DNA of 64,000 bases, taken from NCBI RefSeq assembly GCF_008124765.1, contig NZ_VNHS01000009.1:248001-312000 (forward strand). Direction: 5' to 3'. Position numbers and translations under genes: made by a program. The notes under the pieces are model-generated. The model was given only the letters and a program-made list of their open reading frames with translations, did no database searches and was not told where the DNA came from. Shown here in pieces: positions 34,601-42,465 of this stretch. Every line of letters starts with the position of its first letter. Positions within the stretch are counted from its first letter, which is position 1. This DNA comes from Paenibacillus methanolicus (GTDB lineage: Bacteria > Bacillota > Bacilli > Paenibacillales > Paenibacillaceae).

Positions 34601-34977
34601 GCGTCGGCGCGGACGACAAAATCAACGAATATCAGAACTTCGGGGCTATTTGGTTCTACTCCGGCGACCGGGCGCTGAAGAATATCGTGGTCAAGAACGT
34701 CGACATCAACAACCCGGTCTACTTCGGCCTGATGTTCCAGACGATGTACCCGAACGCGCTGCCGATGCAGAACGTTCGCCTGGAGAACATCAACATTAAC
34801 AACCCGACCCGCTATGGCATCAAGCTTGTCGCAAGCGCCGAGCAAGGGCAAGGACCGGCGGTCGGATCGGCCAGCTTCACGAACGTGAAGGTGAACAATC
34901 CGGGCATCCAAGCGATTTACGGCGAGAACAAGAGTCCGAATTTCACCGTGAACCGCGTGTCGGGCAACAATTGGTAA
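31648..34977 (+). CDS. Secreted modular GH87-type alpha-1,3-glucanase/mycodextranase
   Basis: A 1109-aa secreted protein. Order: signal peptide to about residue 30; two F5/8-type C (discoidin) carbohydrate-binding domains at about 30-170 and 185-325 (NLALGKTVTASGQ..., NVAPGKPITASS...); two CARDB-type beta domains at about 330-550; a CBM35/6-like domain at about 550-700 (ILEAEAAGNGTNGTKLAPNF); and a C-terminal right-handed beta-helix. The helix has FADGINMTNGSS and GNGDDAFALFS, matching the catalytic aspartates of GH87. GAGGAGG lies six bases before ATG 31648. Acts outside the cell on fungal or dental-type alpha-1,3-glucan (by family). Domain borders are estimates. Confidence 0.78.
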   Translation: MRSKFIAMSMIVSLIASLLMTVGPQSPVSAAGGTNLALGKTVTASGQADVYAAGRANDGNASTYWESANNAFPQWIQVDLGASASIDQVVLKLPAGWETRTQTLAVQGSANGSTFTNLVASAGYTFNPANGNAVTINFSAASTRYVRLNVTANTAWPAGQISEFEIYGAGGTTNPDPNPNPTGTNVAPGKPITASSTTQSFVAANANDGNTATYWEGSANPSQLTLDLGSNHSLTSVVVMLNPDAAWGTRTQTIQVLGHDQNTTTFGNLVAAQSYTFNPATGNKVTIPVSATAKRVQLNITSNSGAPAGQVAEFEVYGTPAANPDLTITGMSWSPASPIETSSITLQATVKNNGTANSPASTVNFYLNNALAGSAPVAALTAGASATVSLNAGAKSAASYTVGAKVDESNAVIEQNEANNSYSHASALVVGQVSSSDLIVTPAWNPSNPSAGNTVTFTANVKNQGNTATAAGPHAVTLTLKNAQGATVQTLNGSYSGALAAGQSVAVNLGTWTAANGSYTIATSVSADANEITAKRDNNASSASLYVGRGANMPFTILEAEAAGNGTNGTKLAPNFKPGDYAGEASGRSAVHLDANGEYVEFTLTSPANAFVLRNAVAENTTGTVSIYANGASVGKFTVSSKFSYLYATPSTLGRLGYDNAPGAGLTAYWLYEDAQLLLNQVYPAGTKIKIQKDAGDVPWIYVDMIETENVAPAASNPDPSKYVQVSESKSIEQALNEFRQDNTKKGIFIPAGEWTMNGKIYVYGRATEILGAGPWHTKLVAPQSQTNTDIGFNIASTANGSSIKNLSAWGNYVYRSDGPGKFIDGNGMQNVTIQNIWAEHFVCLYWGVNSSYNTFKDNRIKNTFADGINMTNGSSYNVIDNNYARGNGDDAFALFSAVDAGGSYNVGNKYTNLTATNVRRAAAFAIYGGSNNLFQNLYGADTLTYPGITISSYSFGYNTLGFGDQDTVFEGITLDRTGGDFWTSVGADDKINEYQNFGAIWFYSGDRALKNIVVKNVDINNPVYFGLMFQTMYPNALPMQNVRLENININNPTRYGIKLVASAEQGQGPAVGSASFTNVKVNNPGIQAIYGENKSPNFTVNRVSGNNW

Positions 34978-34991
34978 TGCGTTAAATGTTC

Positions 34992-35030
34992 AAAGAGCTT
35001 ACCGGAATTTCCATTTCCGGTGAGCTTTTT
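34992..35030 (+). terminator. Terminator after GH87 gene
   Basis: A 16-bp stem with two G-U pairs (34992-35007 with 35015-35030) ending in T5. Confidence 0.85.
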
Positions 35031-35133
35031 GGACTTCTAATGAAGTTTGAATCGAATACACTGCCATAATGATGTCAGTAAATGGGCATATAATGGACTC
35101 AAGTTCAATATTTTACTTAGGGGGATAATAACG

Positions 35134-35571
35134 ATGAATACCCAACCAACTTTGCGTGGATTCGCAACCATTAGTTATTGGGCGGAGGATATGGAGGCGG
35201 CCAAAGGTTGGTACTCCGAGCTGCTCGGCATCACGCCTTATTTTGAACGTTCCGGTCCGGACGGGAAGTTAGCTTATGTCGAGTTTCGTATTGGGGACTA
35301 TCAACATGAGCTGGGGTTGATCAATCGGCGGTTCGCGCCGGCCCATGCTTCCACGCTCCCAGGCGGTGCGATCATGTACTGGCATGTGGATGATATCGAA
35401 GCCACGCTTCATAAGTTGAAAGCCATGGGCGCCGAAGAGTATGAACCGCTCGTGCACCGCGGAGAAGGATTCATCACCGCTTCCGTCACGGATCCGTTCG
35501 GCAACGTGCTTGGCATTATGTACAACGCGCATTATTTGGAGATGCTGCATCGGGTGATGGCAGCTGAATAA
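35134..35571 (+). CDS. VOC family (glyoxalase-like) protein
   Basis: A 145-aa protein with the paired beta-alpha-beta-beta-beta modules of the vicinal oxygen chelate fold: TISYWAEDMEAAKGWYSELLG, then AIMYWHVDDIEATLHKLKAMGA and the closing ASVTDPFGNVLGIMYN. The conserved end D-P-F-G-N is typical of the glyoxalase/bleomycin-resistance group. GGGGGA precedes ATG 35134; the upstream extension to 35047 is ignored. Substrate unknown; a short-range terminator follows. Confidence 0.85.
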   Translation: MNTQPTLRGFATISYWAEDMEAAKGWYSELLGITPYFERSGPDGKLAYVEFRIGDYQHELGLINRRFAPAHASTLPGGAIMYWHVDDIEATLHKLKAMGAEEYEPLVHRGEGFITASVTDPFGNVLGIMYNAHYLEMLHRVMAAE

Positions 35572-35581
35572 AATGCAGTGG

Positions 35582-35608
35582 ACAGCCGATATGACGATCG
35601 GCTGTTTT
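35582..35608 (+). terminator. Terminator, GCCGAT-stem type
   Basis: ACAGCCGAT and ATCGGCTGT flank ATGACG and are followed by T4. It is one of five related hairpins in the window. Confidence 0.75.
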
Positions 35609-35734
35609 GTTGTACGTGACCACGAGAAAATTCTACTTTTCCCAATAAGAACGATTGTCACCATAATTCCAGTATATGGTACAATTGACTCCATCATCGT
35701 CATTTCATTCATGCACATGAAGAGGAGGAATCAA

Positions 35735-36319
35735 GTGATTAGAAAGATGCTAGGTATGGCAGCGGCAGCGATTCTCCTATCGAGTTACCCCGCGGGTCTT
35801 GCCGCTAGCGCTGAACTGTCCGTCCTGGAAAAGTATAAGGAGTTCAAGCAGGCTGGGATTTTTCAGGGAGGCTCGGACGGCGAGGTCGACTTGGAACGAA
35901 CAATTACGAGAGCCGAACTGGCCGTCGTCCTGACGCGTCTGATGAAGCTGGACACCAGCGAAGATAAACAATCGGGGTTTGCTGATCTGGAAGGACATTG
36001 GGTGGCCAAGACCTCGGCCGTTAGTAATATGGTTCACTACAAAATAATGAATGGTAAAGGCTATAATCGCTTCGACCCCAATGGTCTGGTCACCGTCGAA
36101 GAGCTATCCGCCGTCTTGACGCGTACGTTGAAGCTTGAAACGAGCCAAACTACGATTGCCGATGCCATCGTCTCCGATTGGGCACGCGCGTATGTCGCAA
36201 TAGCCGTAGATGCAGGCCTTATTGATCCACGGGAAGATTATACGGTTCCTGTTACTCGGGGCATGCTGGTCGATGCGATCTTTATAGAATATCAGACTAT
36301 GCCATTGCCTGTTTCATAA
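35735..36319 (+). CDS. Secreted S-layer homology (SLH) domain protein
   Basis: A 194-aa exported protein: signal peptide MIRKMLGMAAAAILLSSYPA with cleavage near SASA, then SLH modules recognisable by ITRAELAVVLTRLMKL, SGFADLEGHWVAK, NGKGYNRFDPNGLVTVEELSAVLTRTLKL and WARAYVAIAVDAGLI. SLH modules bind pyruvylated secondary cell-wall polymers. The protein is almost only SLH, so it may be a surface adaptor. GTG 35735 with GAGGAGGAA upstream starts at the signal peptide; longer frames are ignored. Confidence 0.8.
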   Translation: MIRKMLGMAAAAILLSSYPAGLAASAELSVLEKYKEFKQAGIFQGGSDGEVDLERTITRAELAVVLTRLMKLDTSEDKQSGFADLEGHWVAKTSAVSNMVHYKIMNGKGYNRFDPNGLVTVEELSAVLTRTLKLETSQTTIADAIVSDWARAYVAIAVDAGLIDPREDYTVPVTRGMLVDAIFIEYQTMPLPVS

Positions 36320-36399
36320 GGCGAGCATAGCGGAGCGTCGCTTACATTGGGCGTGCGTTCTACCAAGTCCAATTCTTTCTTTCCGGGAGGATCAATGTC

Positions 36400-37017
36400 G
36401 TGTATAACGAGCCAATCGAGCGTATTCTTGCCAAGCTGCAAGCACTCAAACAGGAGGACGAAACGTATGAGATTTTCGGAGCGGAAGGTCATCTTTACGA
36501 GTTGGATGAAGTCTGGAATCCGGAAGAGGTGCTGCGTTTCGAGCAGAAGTGGAACGTGAAGTTGCCCGAGGAGTACCGGGCATTTCTGATGCTTGCGGGC
36601 AGCGGAGGGGCTGGTCCCTATTATGGATTGGAGCGTCCGGAAGAAGGCGTGTACACCGATCTGGATTATAAAAGCGAGCTTAACGACGTCTCGGGCTGCT
36701 TCTCGTATACGGAAGCATGGAACGCGGAGACGGACTGGGACGACGAGCGCTTGAGCGAAGAGGAACAGGAAGCGCTGGAGAACGATTATTTCGGTCCGGA
36801 CAAGTCGGCCGGACTGCTGCGCATCAGCAATTTTGGCTGCGGCGTGTCCATCAATCTTGTCGTGAATGGCCCATCCTACGGCCAAATTTGGATCGATGAC
36901 CGAGTCAACCAAGGCGGCATATACCCGGACCATTATTTCGATAATACGGAGCGGTTGACGTTTCTGACCTGGTACGAGACTTGGCTGGATCGTTCGCTCG
37001 ATGAAATCAGGACATGA
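36400..37017 (+). CDS. SMI1/KNR4 (SUKH) family protein
   Basis: A 205-aa acidic protein. The SUKH core is seen as VLRFEQKWNVKLPEEYRAFLMLAGSGGAGPYYGL near the N-terminus and ISNFGCGVSINLVVNGPSYGQIWIDDR later. In bacteria SUKH proteins often are immunity proteins against polymorphic toxins, but no toxin gene adjoins it. GGGAGG lies nine bases before the GTG. Related folds occur at 45514 and possibly in the lipoprotein at 42466. Confidence 0.8.
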   Translation: MYNEPIERILAKLQALKQEDETYEIFGAEGHLYELDEVWNPEEVLRFEQKWNVKLPEEYRAFLMLAGSGGAGPYYGLERPEEGVYTDLDYKSELNDVSGCFSYTEAWNAETDWDDERLSEEEQEALENDYFGPDKSAGLLRISNFGCGVSINLVVNGPSYGQIWIDDRVNQGGIYPDHYFDNTERLTFLTWYETWLDRSLDEIRT

Positions 37018-37124
37018 CGTCTGAATGGGGAACGCTGGCAGCCGCTATACCGATCGGAGGTCTACCCGTTAACGAACCGCCGTGTCCAATAGATAGCGTA
37101 ATCTCATAATAGGAGAGTCGAAGA

Positions 37125-37955
37125 ATGGCGCGATCCTCGAAAGCACGCAGACTGTTGGCTGTTCCGCTGCTAATCGTGCTAACGGCTTGTACCGCTAACC
37201 AAGCCGAGCCGGTTGAACGGAATAACCCTGCTGCGACATCCACGACGGTTACCGAGACGGCCAACCTCGGCACGGAGCCGCCTACGCAGCATGATGAAGA
37301 CAATGCCTCCAATCTGGAATTCGACCGGCAGCTTCAACCTTTCCTTCAGGCCGTTCGAGCGCAGGACGGCAAGAAGCTGACCGATATTCTGGTGGACATG
37401 AATCCGGACTATTATCGCGATTATTTAAAAATTGACTCGACCTTCATGAACCAGTTCCTGAAGATGCTCAGCGCGGAGATCGATCCGGGCGCGATTCAGG
37501 CCGAGCTTCACGAGCCCGGGGAGCGGCAAGCGACCTACAGGATAACGGGAACGAAGAATGGCGGCGATCCCGTCGAGATCGAAGATAGGCTATACGTTAG
37601 CCTGTCGCAAGGCGCCGAGCAGCCGTCGTTGGACTGGTCCTACATCCGGTATTTGCCGTATGCGGAAGACTTGGCGACCGAATACATTCGCCTGATCCAG
37701 GCGGGCAATGCGGACCAGCTGGCGCGTTTCTCGGTCGTGGATGATATCGCGTTGACGACGGCCAATGCGAAGAAGCTCATCTCGATCTATGCCATTTATT
37801 TCGACAATTTGAAACAAGCCGAGTTGATCTACATGGGCGGCTTTCAGTTCGAGGTGCGCGATGGGTCGGACAATCGACACACCTTCCGAATCGTATACGG
37901 AGATGGGCTGATGGGCATCGAAGACTCCTTCGCGCCGGCGATGACGACGTTGTAA
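37125..37955 (+). CDS. Hypothetical lipoprotein
   Basis: A 276-aa lipoprotein with leader RRLLAVPLLIVLTAC, a 35-residue Thr/Asn-rich linker, then two related-looking alpha+beta segments (LQPFLQAVRAQDGKKLTDILVDMN... and YIRLIQAGNADQLARFSVVDD...), the second and first both resembling NTF2/DUF4878-like helical starts. Family not certain. AGGAG lies before ATG. Ends in a perfect terminator. Confidence 0.65.
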   Translation: MARSSKARRLLAVPLLIVLTACTANQAEPVERNNPAATSTTVTETANLGTEPPTQHDEDNASNLEFDRQLQPFLQAVRAQDGKKLTDILVDMNPDYYRDYLKIDSTFMNQFLKMLSAEIDPGAIQAELHEPGERQATYRITGTKNGGDPVEIEDRLYVSLSQGAEQPSLDWSYIRYLPYAEDLATEYIRLIQAGNADQLARFSVVDDIALTTANAKKLISIYAIYFDNLKQAELIYMGGFQFEVRDGSDNRHTFRIVYGDGLMGIEDSFAPAMTTL

Positions 37956-37972
37956 GCCACGCTCCCATGCGC

Positions 37973-38005
37973 AGCCCCGTACCGATCTGCGATCGGTACG
38001 GGGCT
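37973..38005. terminator. Perfect 15-bp bidirectional terminator
   Basis: A 15-bp stem (AGCCCCGTACCGATC and its complement) with a TGC loop lies between converging genes. Confidence 0.8.
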
Positions 38006-38020
38006 CTTCGTGGCAGTCGC

Positions 38021-38389
38021 CTAAGCTTGCGACCGACATAATTCGGTTACTGCACCGCAATGGAATAAGCTTTGGCGATCGCCATCTTTATCGTAGGTAT
38101 AATGGGTATAGACGACCATCCGATGAAGATCGAGAATTTGGCTAACGGTATAGACCTCTTCCAACCAATACATAAAGTAAACGCAAGGGGCGATCTCGAC
38201 GTAATTGAATGAATAATACCCTTTGTATCCTTTATGCTGACCGGCAATTCCTTCATCATGACGATGCGTGGCGTCGAAGAATTGAATGATGAAGACATTC
38301 CCATCTACATAATCGTAGCGATAGGTCTTTCCCGCATAAGCCGGGAGATCATGATGCTGCTCTACATAATGAAAATGCGGATGATGCAT
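38021..38389 (-). CDS. MoaF-related domain protein
   Basis: A 122-aa protein, histidine-rich at the start (MHHPHFHYVEQHH), with the lipocalin-like beta pattern GKTYRYDYVDGNVFIIQFFD, YKGYYSFNYVEIAPCVYFMYWLEE and MVVYTHYTYDKDG-SLFHCGAVTEL. I associate this with the MoaF-related family, but from memory only. ATG 38389 has AAGGAGG eight bases upstream; the extension to 38491 is not used. Function unknown. Confidence 0.6.
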   Translation of the reverse strand: MHHPHFHYVEQHHDLPAYAGKTYRYDYVDGNVFIIQFFDATHRHDEGIAGQHKGYKGYYSFNYVEIAPCVYFMYWLEEVYTVSQILDLHRMVVYTHYTYDKDGDRQSLFHCGAVTELCRSQA

Positions 38390-38498
38390 ACCATACGCCT
38401 CCTTTTGTGAGCAGTATATGCAACATCTAGGCGTATGCGCTAATACGAGCTTTTTGGCCGCCGCTCCAAACTCGGGTAAATGATGCTGCATATGAACT

Positions 38499-38534
38499 AA
38501 CAGGGAGCAGGCCGCCGTGGCGCTGCTCCCTGTT
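38499..38534. terminator. Perfect 12-bp hairpin, GGGAGCAG type
   Basis: AACAGGGAGCAG and CTGCTCCCTGTT flank GCCGCCGTGGCG. Same stem as at 10384. The T-run is poor on both strands, so termination is likely but not certain. Confidence 0.55.
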
Positions 38535-38556
38535 GCATTGAAACGACTTGCCTGCT

Positions 38557-39561
38557 TTATTCGGCGCCATATATTGCGAGATACAGCGGATAGGCTTGCA
38601 GATGAATCGCCTTGGCTTTGCGTTGGGCTTCCTCACGATGCTCCGGCACCTGCTCTGCCTCCACATAATCGGCTAGCACGTCGATGACATCGTCGAGCAG
38701 TTTCGCCCGACTATACAGCTCCAGTCGGTCGACGACCGCATCTCCTGCTACGGTCAACACTTTGTCCCTCCATAGGGGCCATGACGAATCATGTCTTAGC
38801 GGTCCGAGGAGTACCGAGTAATCCATCGCCGCGTCGCCTTGACCGGATAGGTCGTCCCAGTCGATGATCCGGAAGCCGTCTATGCCGCAGGTCAGCACGT
38901 TATTGCCGTTCAGGTCGTTATGCACGACATCGCCCGCAGGGAGCAGGAATGCAGGCGTCTGGCGGACGGTCTCCCGCAATCGCTCGATCTCTTCGCCGAA
39001 CCAGGTTATCGTCTCGTCCGAGACGAAATCTCGGAGCAGCTCCCGCGACTTCCGTATGCCGTCGAGATCCTCCGTGAACCTCTCCATGTATTCGTCCTCG
39101 AATGCCTCCGCATACGTGCGAGTCTCTGCCTTAGGCAGCATTTCGCGAAGAACCTCGTCGCGATGGAGCTTCGCTGCCGTCTCGATGACGGCCGTCAGCG
39201 GGCCTTTCGGATCACGGGCTTCCGCAAGCGGGATCGCATCCCCGATATAGGCGAACACAAGGCCGTATGGATAGCCCGGGACGATCTCGCGATCAATCGT
39301 AGAGACCAGCCGGGGCGCGGCGTAGCGCTCGGCGAGATACTCGCTGACATCCGCCCACTGACGCAAGCGAGCGGCATTGTCCGGGGGAGCCAACTTGACG
39401 TGCAGCCGCGTACGGCCGTCCGTCAAACGGATCGACAAGTTACAGAAGCCTCCGGGATTATAGATATATGACGCTTGGATCTGGTTCGGGTCCAAGCCAA
39501 GCGCGGCGGCGTTCGCCGATGCCCATTCCGCGACGATTCGTTCCGCTTGTCGTACCTCCAT
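38557..39561 (-). CDS. APH-family phosphotransferase (aminoglycoside/choline kinase-like)
   Basis: A 334-aa kinase-fold protein. Catalytic loop VVHNDLNGNNVLTC contains the Brenner aspartate (HND in place of HGD), and the metal loop is IIDWDDLSGQGD. The N-lobe lysine is in LHVKLAPP. Substrates in this family range from aminoglycosides to homoserine, choline and fructosamine, so resistance should not be assumed. ATG at 39561 with AAGG upstream is preferred over 39573, which has the SD too close. Confidence 0.8.
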   Translation of the reverse strand: MEVRQAERIVAEWASANAAALGLDPNQIQASYIYNPGGFCNLSIRLTDGRTRLHVKLAPPDNAARLRQWADVSEYLAERYAAPRLVSTIDREIVPGYPYGLVFAYIGDAIPLAEARDPKGPLTAVIETAAKLHRDEVLREMLPKAETRTYAEAFEDEYMERFTEDLDGIRKSRELLRDFVSDETITWFGEEIERLRETVRQTPAFLLPAGDVVHNDLNGNNVLTCGIDGFRIIDWDDLSGQGDAAMDYSVLLGPLRHDSSWPLWRDKVLTVAGDAVVDRLELYSRAKLLDDVIDVLADYVEAEQVPEHREEAQRKAKAIHLQAYPLYLAIYGAE

Positions 39562-39704
39562 ATCTACCTTCATCCTCTCGCTATATTTGGTTTATTCTGG
39601 ATATTCTAGCATGGAATCGATTATTATTGTAGGTAAAGGACGGTTATAGCGATTTGCCGCGGCAATGGCCATAGACATGTGGTCATATGTAGGGAGTGAG
39701 AGAC

Positions 39705-40187
39705 TTGAGGAGATATAAAGTTGCTTTTTATGTTAGCCTCCTGGCACTGATAGGTTTATTCATCGTGCAAGCCTCTCGTGAGTCGAGCGGCTATGCGCAG
39801 GCGTTCAGGACGAACCTGAACGAAGCGATTCAAGCGAACTCCACGTTTCGGATGACGGATGTGGCGAATTTCGAGTGGGATCGGATGTATAGGATAGATC
39901 CGTATATGCCGAGAGAAGCCATAGAAGAGATCATCGGCACGAAGTTGAAAGGCAGCGCCGAGCTAACGGATGAACTCTTCTATCAGCTTATCTTCGTCAA
40001 GGAAGACGAGGTCGTCCTCAATATAATCATGGACGGAATAACGGCCGATTTTTCGTCCAGCAAGAGAATGACGGAACGAGCGGCGTCTCTATTCAGGATT
40101 GAGAAGATACCGGACGCTTATGCTGCGGATCGGGAGACGGTTCTCATACACAATGTGATGGAGGGAGACTTGGCGGCGAAAGAATAG
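39705..40187 (+). CDS. Hypothetical membrane-anchored protein, paralogue of 60928
   Basis: A 160-aa protein with one N-terminal TM or signal anchor (KVAFYVSLLALIGLFIVQASR). The outer domain has FRMTDVANFEWDRMYRIDPYMPRE, LIFVKEDEVVLNIIMDGITADF and MTERAASLF. The same blocks, in the same order, are in the protein at 60928 (FRMTEVADFAWDRMYMFQPYTPRD, LVFVKDDQVVLDLTLDRITADF). I do not know the family's function. TTG 39705 has GGGAG eight bases upstream; GTG 39696 would crowd the SD. Confidence 0.7.
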   Translation: MRRYKVAFYVSLLALIGLFIVQASRESSGYAQAFRTNLNEAIQANSTFRMTDVANFEWDRMYRIDPYMPREAIEEIIGTKLKGSAELTDELFYQLIFVKEDEVVLNIIMDGITADFSSSKRMTERAASLFRIEKIPDAYAADRETVLIHNVMEGDLAAKE

Positions 40188-40240
40188 TCGACGCGATCTT
40201 TCTATCAGCGGGGAAAGCGAATATTCGTGGAGGTGGAGTT

Positions 40241-40753
40241 ATGGTGGTTGCGGTTGAGGTTCGTCAAATGGTGGCGTCCGATGTGGAGCTTGTGTATCGC
40301 GTGTTCCACGAAAGCGGCATCGGAAAACCGATGGCCTACATCAGGGAATGTTGGGAGCAGAACGAAGCTGGAGATCGAATTACGTTATTGGCGTTCTATC
40401 AGGGAGCGTTTGCCGGGAGCTTGCATCTTCTTCATCGCTCGCATTATCCGTACTTCGCGCAAAATGGCATTCCGGAAATCAACGATTTCAACGTGATTCC
40501 GGCCTTGCGCAAACATGGAATCGGCACCGCGTTAATGGACGAGGCGGAGAAAATAGCTCTCGGGCAGCATAGCATCGTCGGGATCGGCGTAGGGCTCTAC
40601 CGAGATTATGGCAGCGCGCAGCGCATGTATGCCAAAAGAGGCTATGTGCCGGACGGCCGGGGCGTGATGGTTCACAATCAACCGGTTGTACCCGGCAGCT
40701 CGGTATGCGTGGACGATGATTTGGTTCTGTATTTTACGAAGGTTAAAGCATAG
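40241..40753 (+). CDS. GNAT family N-acetyltransferase
   Basis: A 170-aa acetyltransferase. The acetyl-CoA loop is RKHGIGTALMDEAE, preceded by INDFNVIPAL and followed by VGIGVGLYRDYGSAQRMYAKRGYVPDG, which is motif B. Acts on an unknown amine in the cytoplasm. GGAGGTGGAG precedes ATG. It is the last gene before the AT-richer accessory stretch begins. Confidence 0.85.
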   Translation: MVVAVEVRQMVASDVELVYRVFHESGIGKPMAYIRECWEQNEAGDRITLLAFYQGAFAGSLHLLHRSHYPYFAQNGIPEINDFNVIPALRKHGIGTALMDEAEKIALGQHSIVGIGVGLYRDYGSAQRMYAKRGYVPDGRGVMVHNQPVVPGSSVCVDDDLVLYFTKVKA

Positions 40754-40914
40754 GACGGCAGTAATTGGTAGAGAAACCAAAATGCTTTGTAGCTGTGGGA
40801 AGTTCTTGCAATTTGGGACAGTCCTCCCCCTGTTGAAAACCGATTGATGAATTCAAATAGGGAGGCTGTGGTATTATTAATGTTTAAGAAATCGAATGCT
40901 AGAGGTGGAGCGAC

Positions 40915-41541
40915 ATGAGTGAGTTTACATATGGGAATATAATTCGAACCGAAGATAAGGCAATTATTTTTAAACACCTCTCCTCAGGTACTCCATACAT
41001 CGAACTGAATGATCGGTGGCTAGCTTTTTTTACTAAAGAGGATGGCGAACAAAGGTCTTCTGATTTAGTTGAAGAACTCTCCATTCATTGTCCTGTTTTA
41101 TATTTTTATAATTTAGAAGACCATTTTTGGGGATTTGAAATACTGAATCAAGGTGAGTTTATATCCTCGTTCCATTTTTCCTATGAACTTGAAGGCGAGC
41201 TTGAGTATGACATTGCGAGTGAGAGATATCCGGATGTAGACCTCTTTGGAAGCGTAGAAGGTGAAAAAGTCTTTGAAGAAGTGCAAACTGAGCTACAAAA
41301 TCCAGATGTATTGGAACGTGAAATCAGGAAACATTTCGAATCAGTGAATGCAGAAGATTTTCAGTTATTTGGGGTTAATGAAGAGGCCATCAGAGGTTTA
41401 AAACAGTTATTAACAGCTGAAACTTTCTTAAACAGCCAATGGGATGCAGTTGACCGTTTCAAGGAATTTCTCGATTTAACTCAGATGAGTTGGATTCGTT
41501 ACGATAGAACCGAGAATAGAGAGAACATTCAATATGTGTAG
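40915..41541 (+). CDS. Hypothetical acidic protein in AT-rich island
   Basis: A 208-aa protein without recognised domain. It is very acidic, rich in aromatic residues (VLYFYNLEDHFWGFEI, SSFHFSYELEGELEYD), with no signal peptide, and is much more AT-rich than its flanks. GGTGGAG lies before ATG. Size, acidity and neighbourhood resemble orphan immunity proteins, but this is a guess. The gene stands alone. Confidence 0.6.
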   Translation: MSEFTYGNIIRTEDKAIIFKHLSSGTPYIELNDRWLAFFTKEDGEQRSSDLVEELSIHCPVLYFYNLEDHFWGFEILNQGEFISSFHFSYELEGELEYDIASERYPDVDLFGSVEGEKVFEEVQTELQNPDVLEREIRKHFESVNAEDFQLFGVNEEAIRGLKQLLTAETFLNSQWDAVDRFKEFLDLTQMSWIRYDRTENRENIQYV

Positions 41542-41662
41542 TAGGCTTTACGAGGCTCTGTTCAGTTTTTTGTGTAATGACGAATCCGGTCGGGAATAAG
41601 GCGGCGCTTTTTGGGGGGCGCGTTCGTAACAAGCACTAACATCTACATTTCGAGGAGGCGTG

Positions 41663-41821
41663 ATGTCGTTGGGCGGAATATTGCCATTCTTGCTGATCAT
41701 TGTTGACGGGCTCTTTGCACTACTTGGCTTATATAGTCTATATTTATTTATCAAGTTAGCGACGCGCGGAATAGAAGCGTTAGATATCTATCTGGATGAA
41801 AAGCGTAACAGACGTTTGTAG
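41663..41821 (+). CDS. 52-aa single-pass membrane protein
   Basis: MSLGGILPFLLIIVDGLFAL is followed by LGLYSLYLFIKLATRG and a charged tail (LDIYLDEKRNRRL). One long or two short hydrophobic segments, then a cytoplasmic basic end. GAGGAGG lies four to five bases before ATG, and a perfect hairpin terminator follows 40 bases later, so this is a complete small transcription unit. Family unknown. Confidence 0.65.
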   Translation: MSLGGILPFLLIIVDGLFALLGLYSLYLFIKLATRGIEALDIYLDEKRNRRL

Positions 41822-41862
41822 CATGCAGCTCTAAAGAACAACAGTACAGTTAAGAAACGACT

Positions 41863-41887
41863 GCAGCCGAGTGATCGGCTGCTTTTT
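41863..41887 (+). terminator. Terminator after 52-aa gene
   Basis: GCAGCCGA and TCGGCTGC flank GTGA and are followed by T5. Confidence 0.85.
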
Positions 41888-42013
41888 GGCGTTAAGCTAA
41901 CCGGCAGTTTAAGGCAGTGTATCTGTCTGAAGGGAATCATAACCATTGTGAAGAATTTAGAAATTGTGAGAAAACGGAGTTGAATTAACGTCAATAATTT
42001 AAGGAGCAGATAA

Positions 42014-42352
42014 ATGAACATTGTTGAGGCGTTGGGTCTTCTTGAGGAAAAAGGGGACATTCCATTCATAATTCCAAGTAGGAGGAAAATTGCTTTTAAA
42101 AGTAAGAGTGCTTTAGACCAGCAGACAATTTTGCTACCCAGAACAATAGAATTAATTCATTTTTATCACTATCAAAGTTTAGATATACTTGAATCTGATA
42201 AGGGAAGTATTCTACAGAGAGCGAAAAAAGACTGTTTTGATAAAGCTCCAGTGGAGATTATTGCTGGGAATTTATACATCCTATACTTTAAGTCTGCCAC
42301 AAAAGGTGAATCGAAAATTGAGTTGATGTTAAAAGAGCTCTTTGTTCATTAA
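42014..42352 (+). CDS. Hypothetical protein, 112 aa
   Basis: A basic, AT-rich-coded protein with no known motif, read as mixed alpha/beta (IVEALGLLEEKGDIPFIIPSRRKIAFKS, IIAGNLYILYFKSATKG). AAGGAG precedes ATG by eight bases, and a terminator follows. No signal peptide or TM. Part of the AT-richer accessory stretch. Confidence 0.55.
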   Translation: MNIVEALGLLEEKGDIPFIIPSRRKIAFKSKSALDQQTILLPRTIELIHFYHYQSLDILESDKGSILQRAKKDCFDKAPVEIIAGNLYILYFKSATKGESKIELMLKELFVH

Positions 42353-42370
42353 TTATTCTGGATAAAAACG

Positions 42371-42395
42371 AACGGGAGAGTAATACCCGTTTTTG
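42371..42395 (+). terminator. Terminator after 112-aa gene
   Basis: AACGGG and CCCGTT flank nine bases and run into T5. Confidence 0.6.
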
Positions 42396-42420
42396 ATCAT
42401 ATCTGCGATGACAAAAAAGA

Positions 42421-42457
42421 AATAAGTCCACCCGCGGCTAATGCAGGTGGACTTATT
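42421..42457 (-). terminator. Terminator of the 42466 lipoprotein gene
   Basis: AATAAGTCCACC and its exact complement form a 12-bp stem. On the minus strand it is followed by TCTTTTTTGTC. Confidence 0.8.
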
Positions 42458-42465
42458 GATTGTGG

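Noticed and set aside
38557..39561. Calling the APH-fold protein an aminoglycoside resistance gene
   Set aside because: The family has many metabolic kinases, and the catalytic HND variant and context give no support for a drug substrate.
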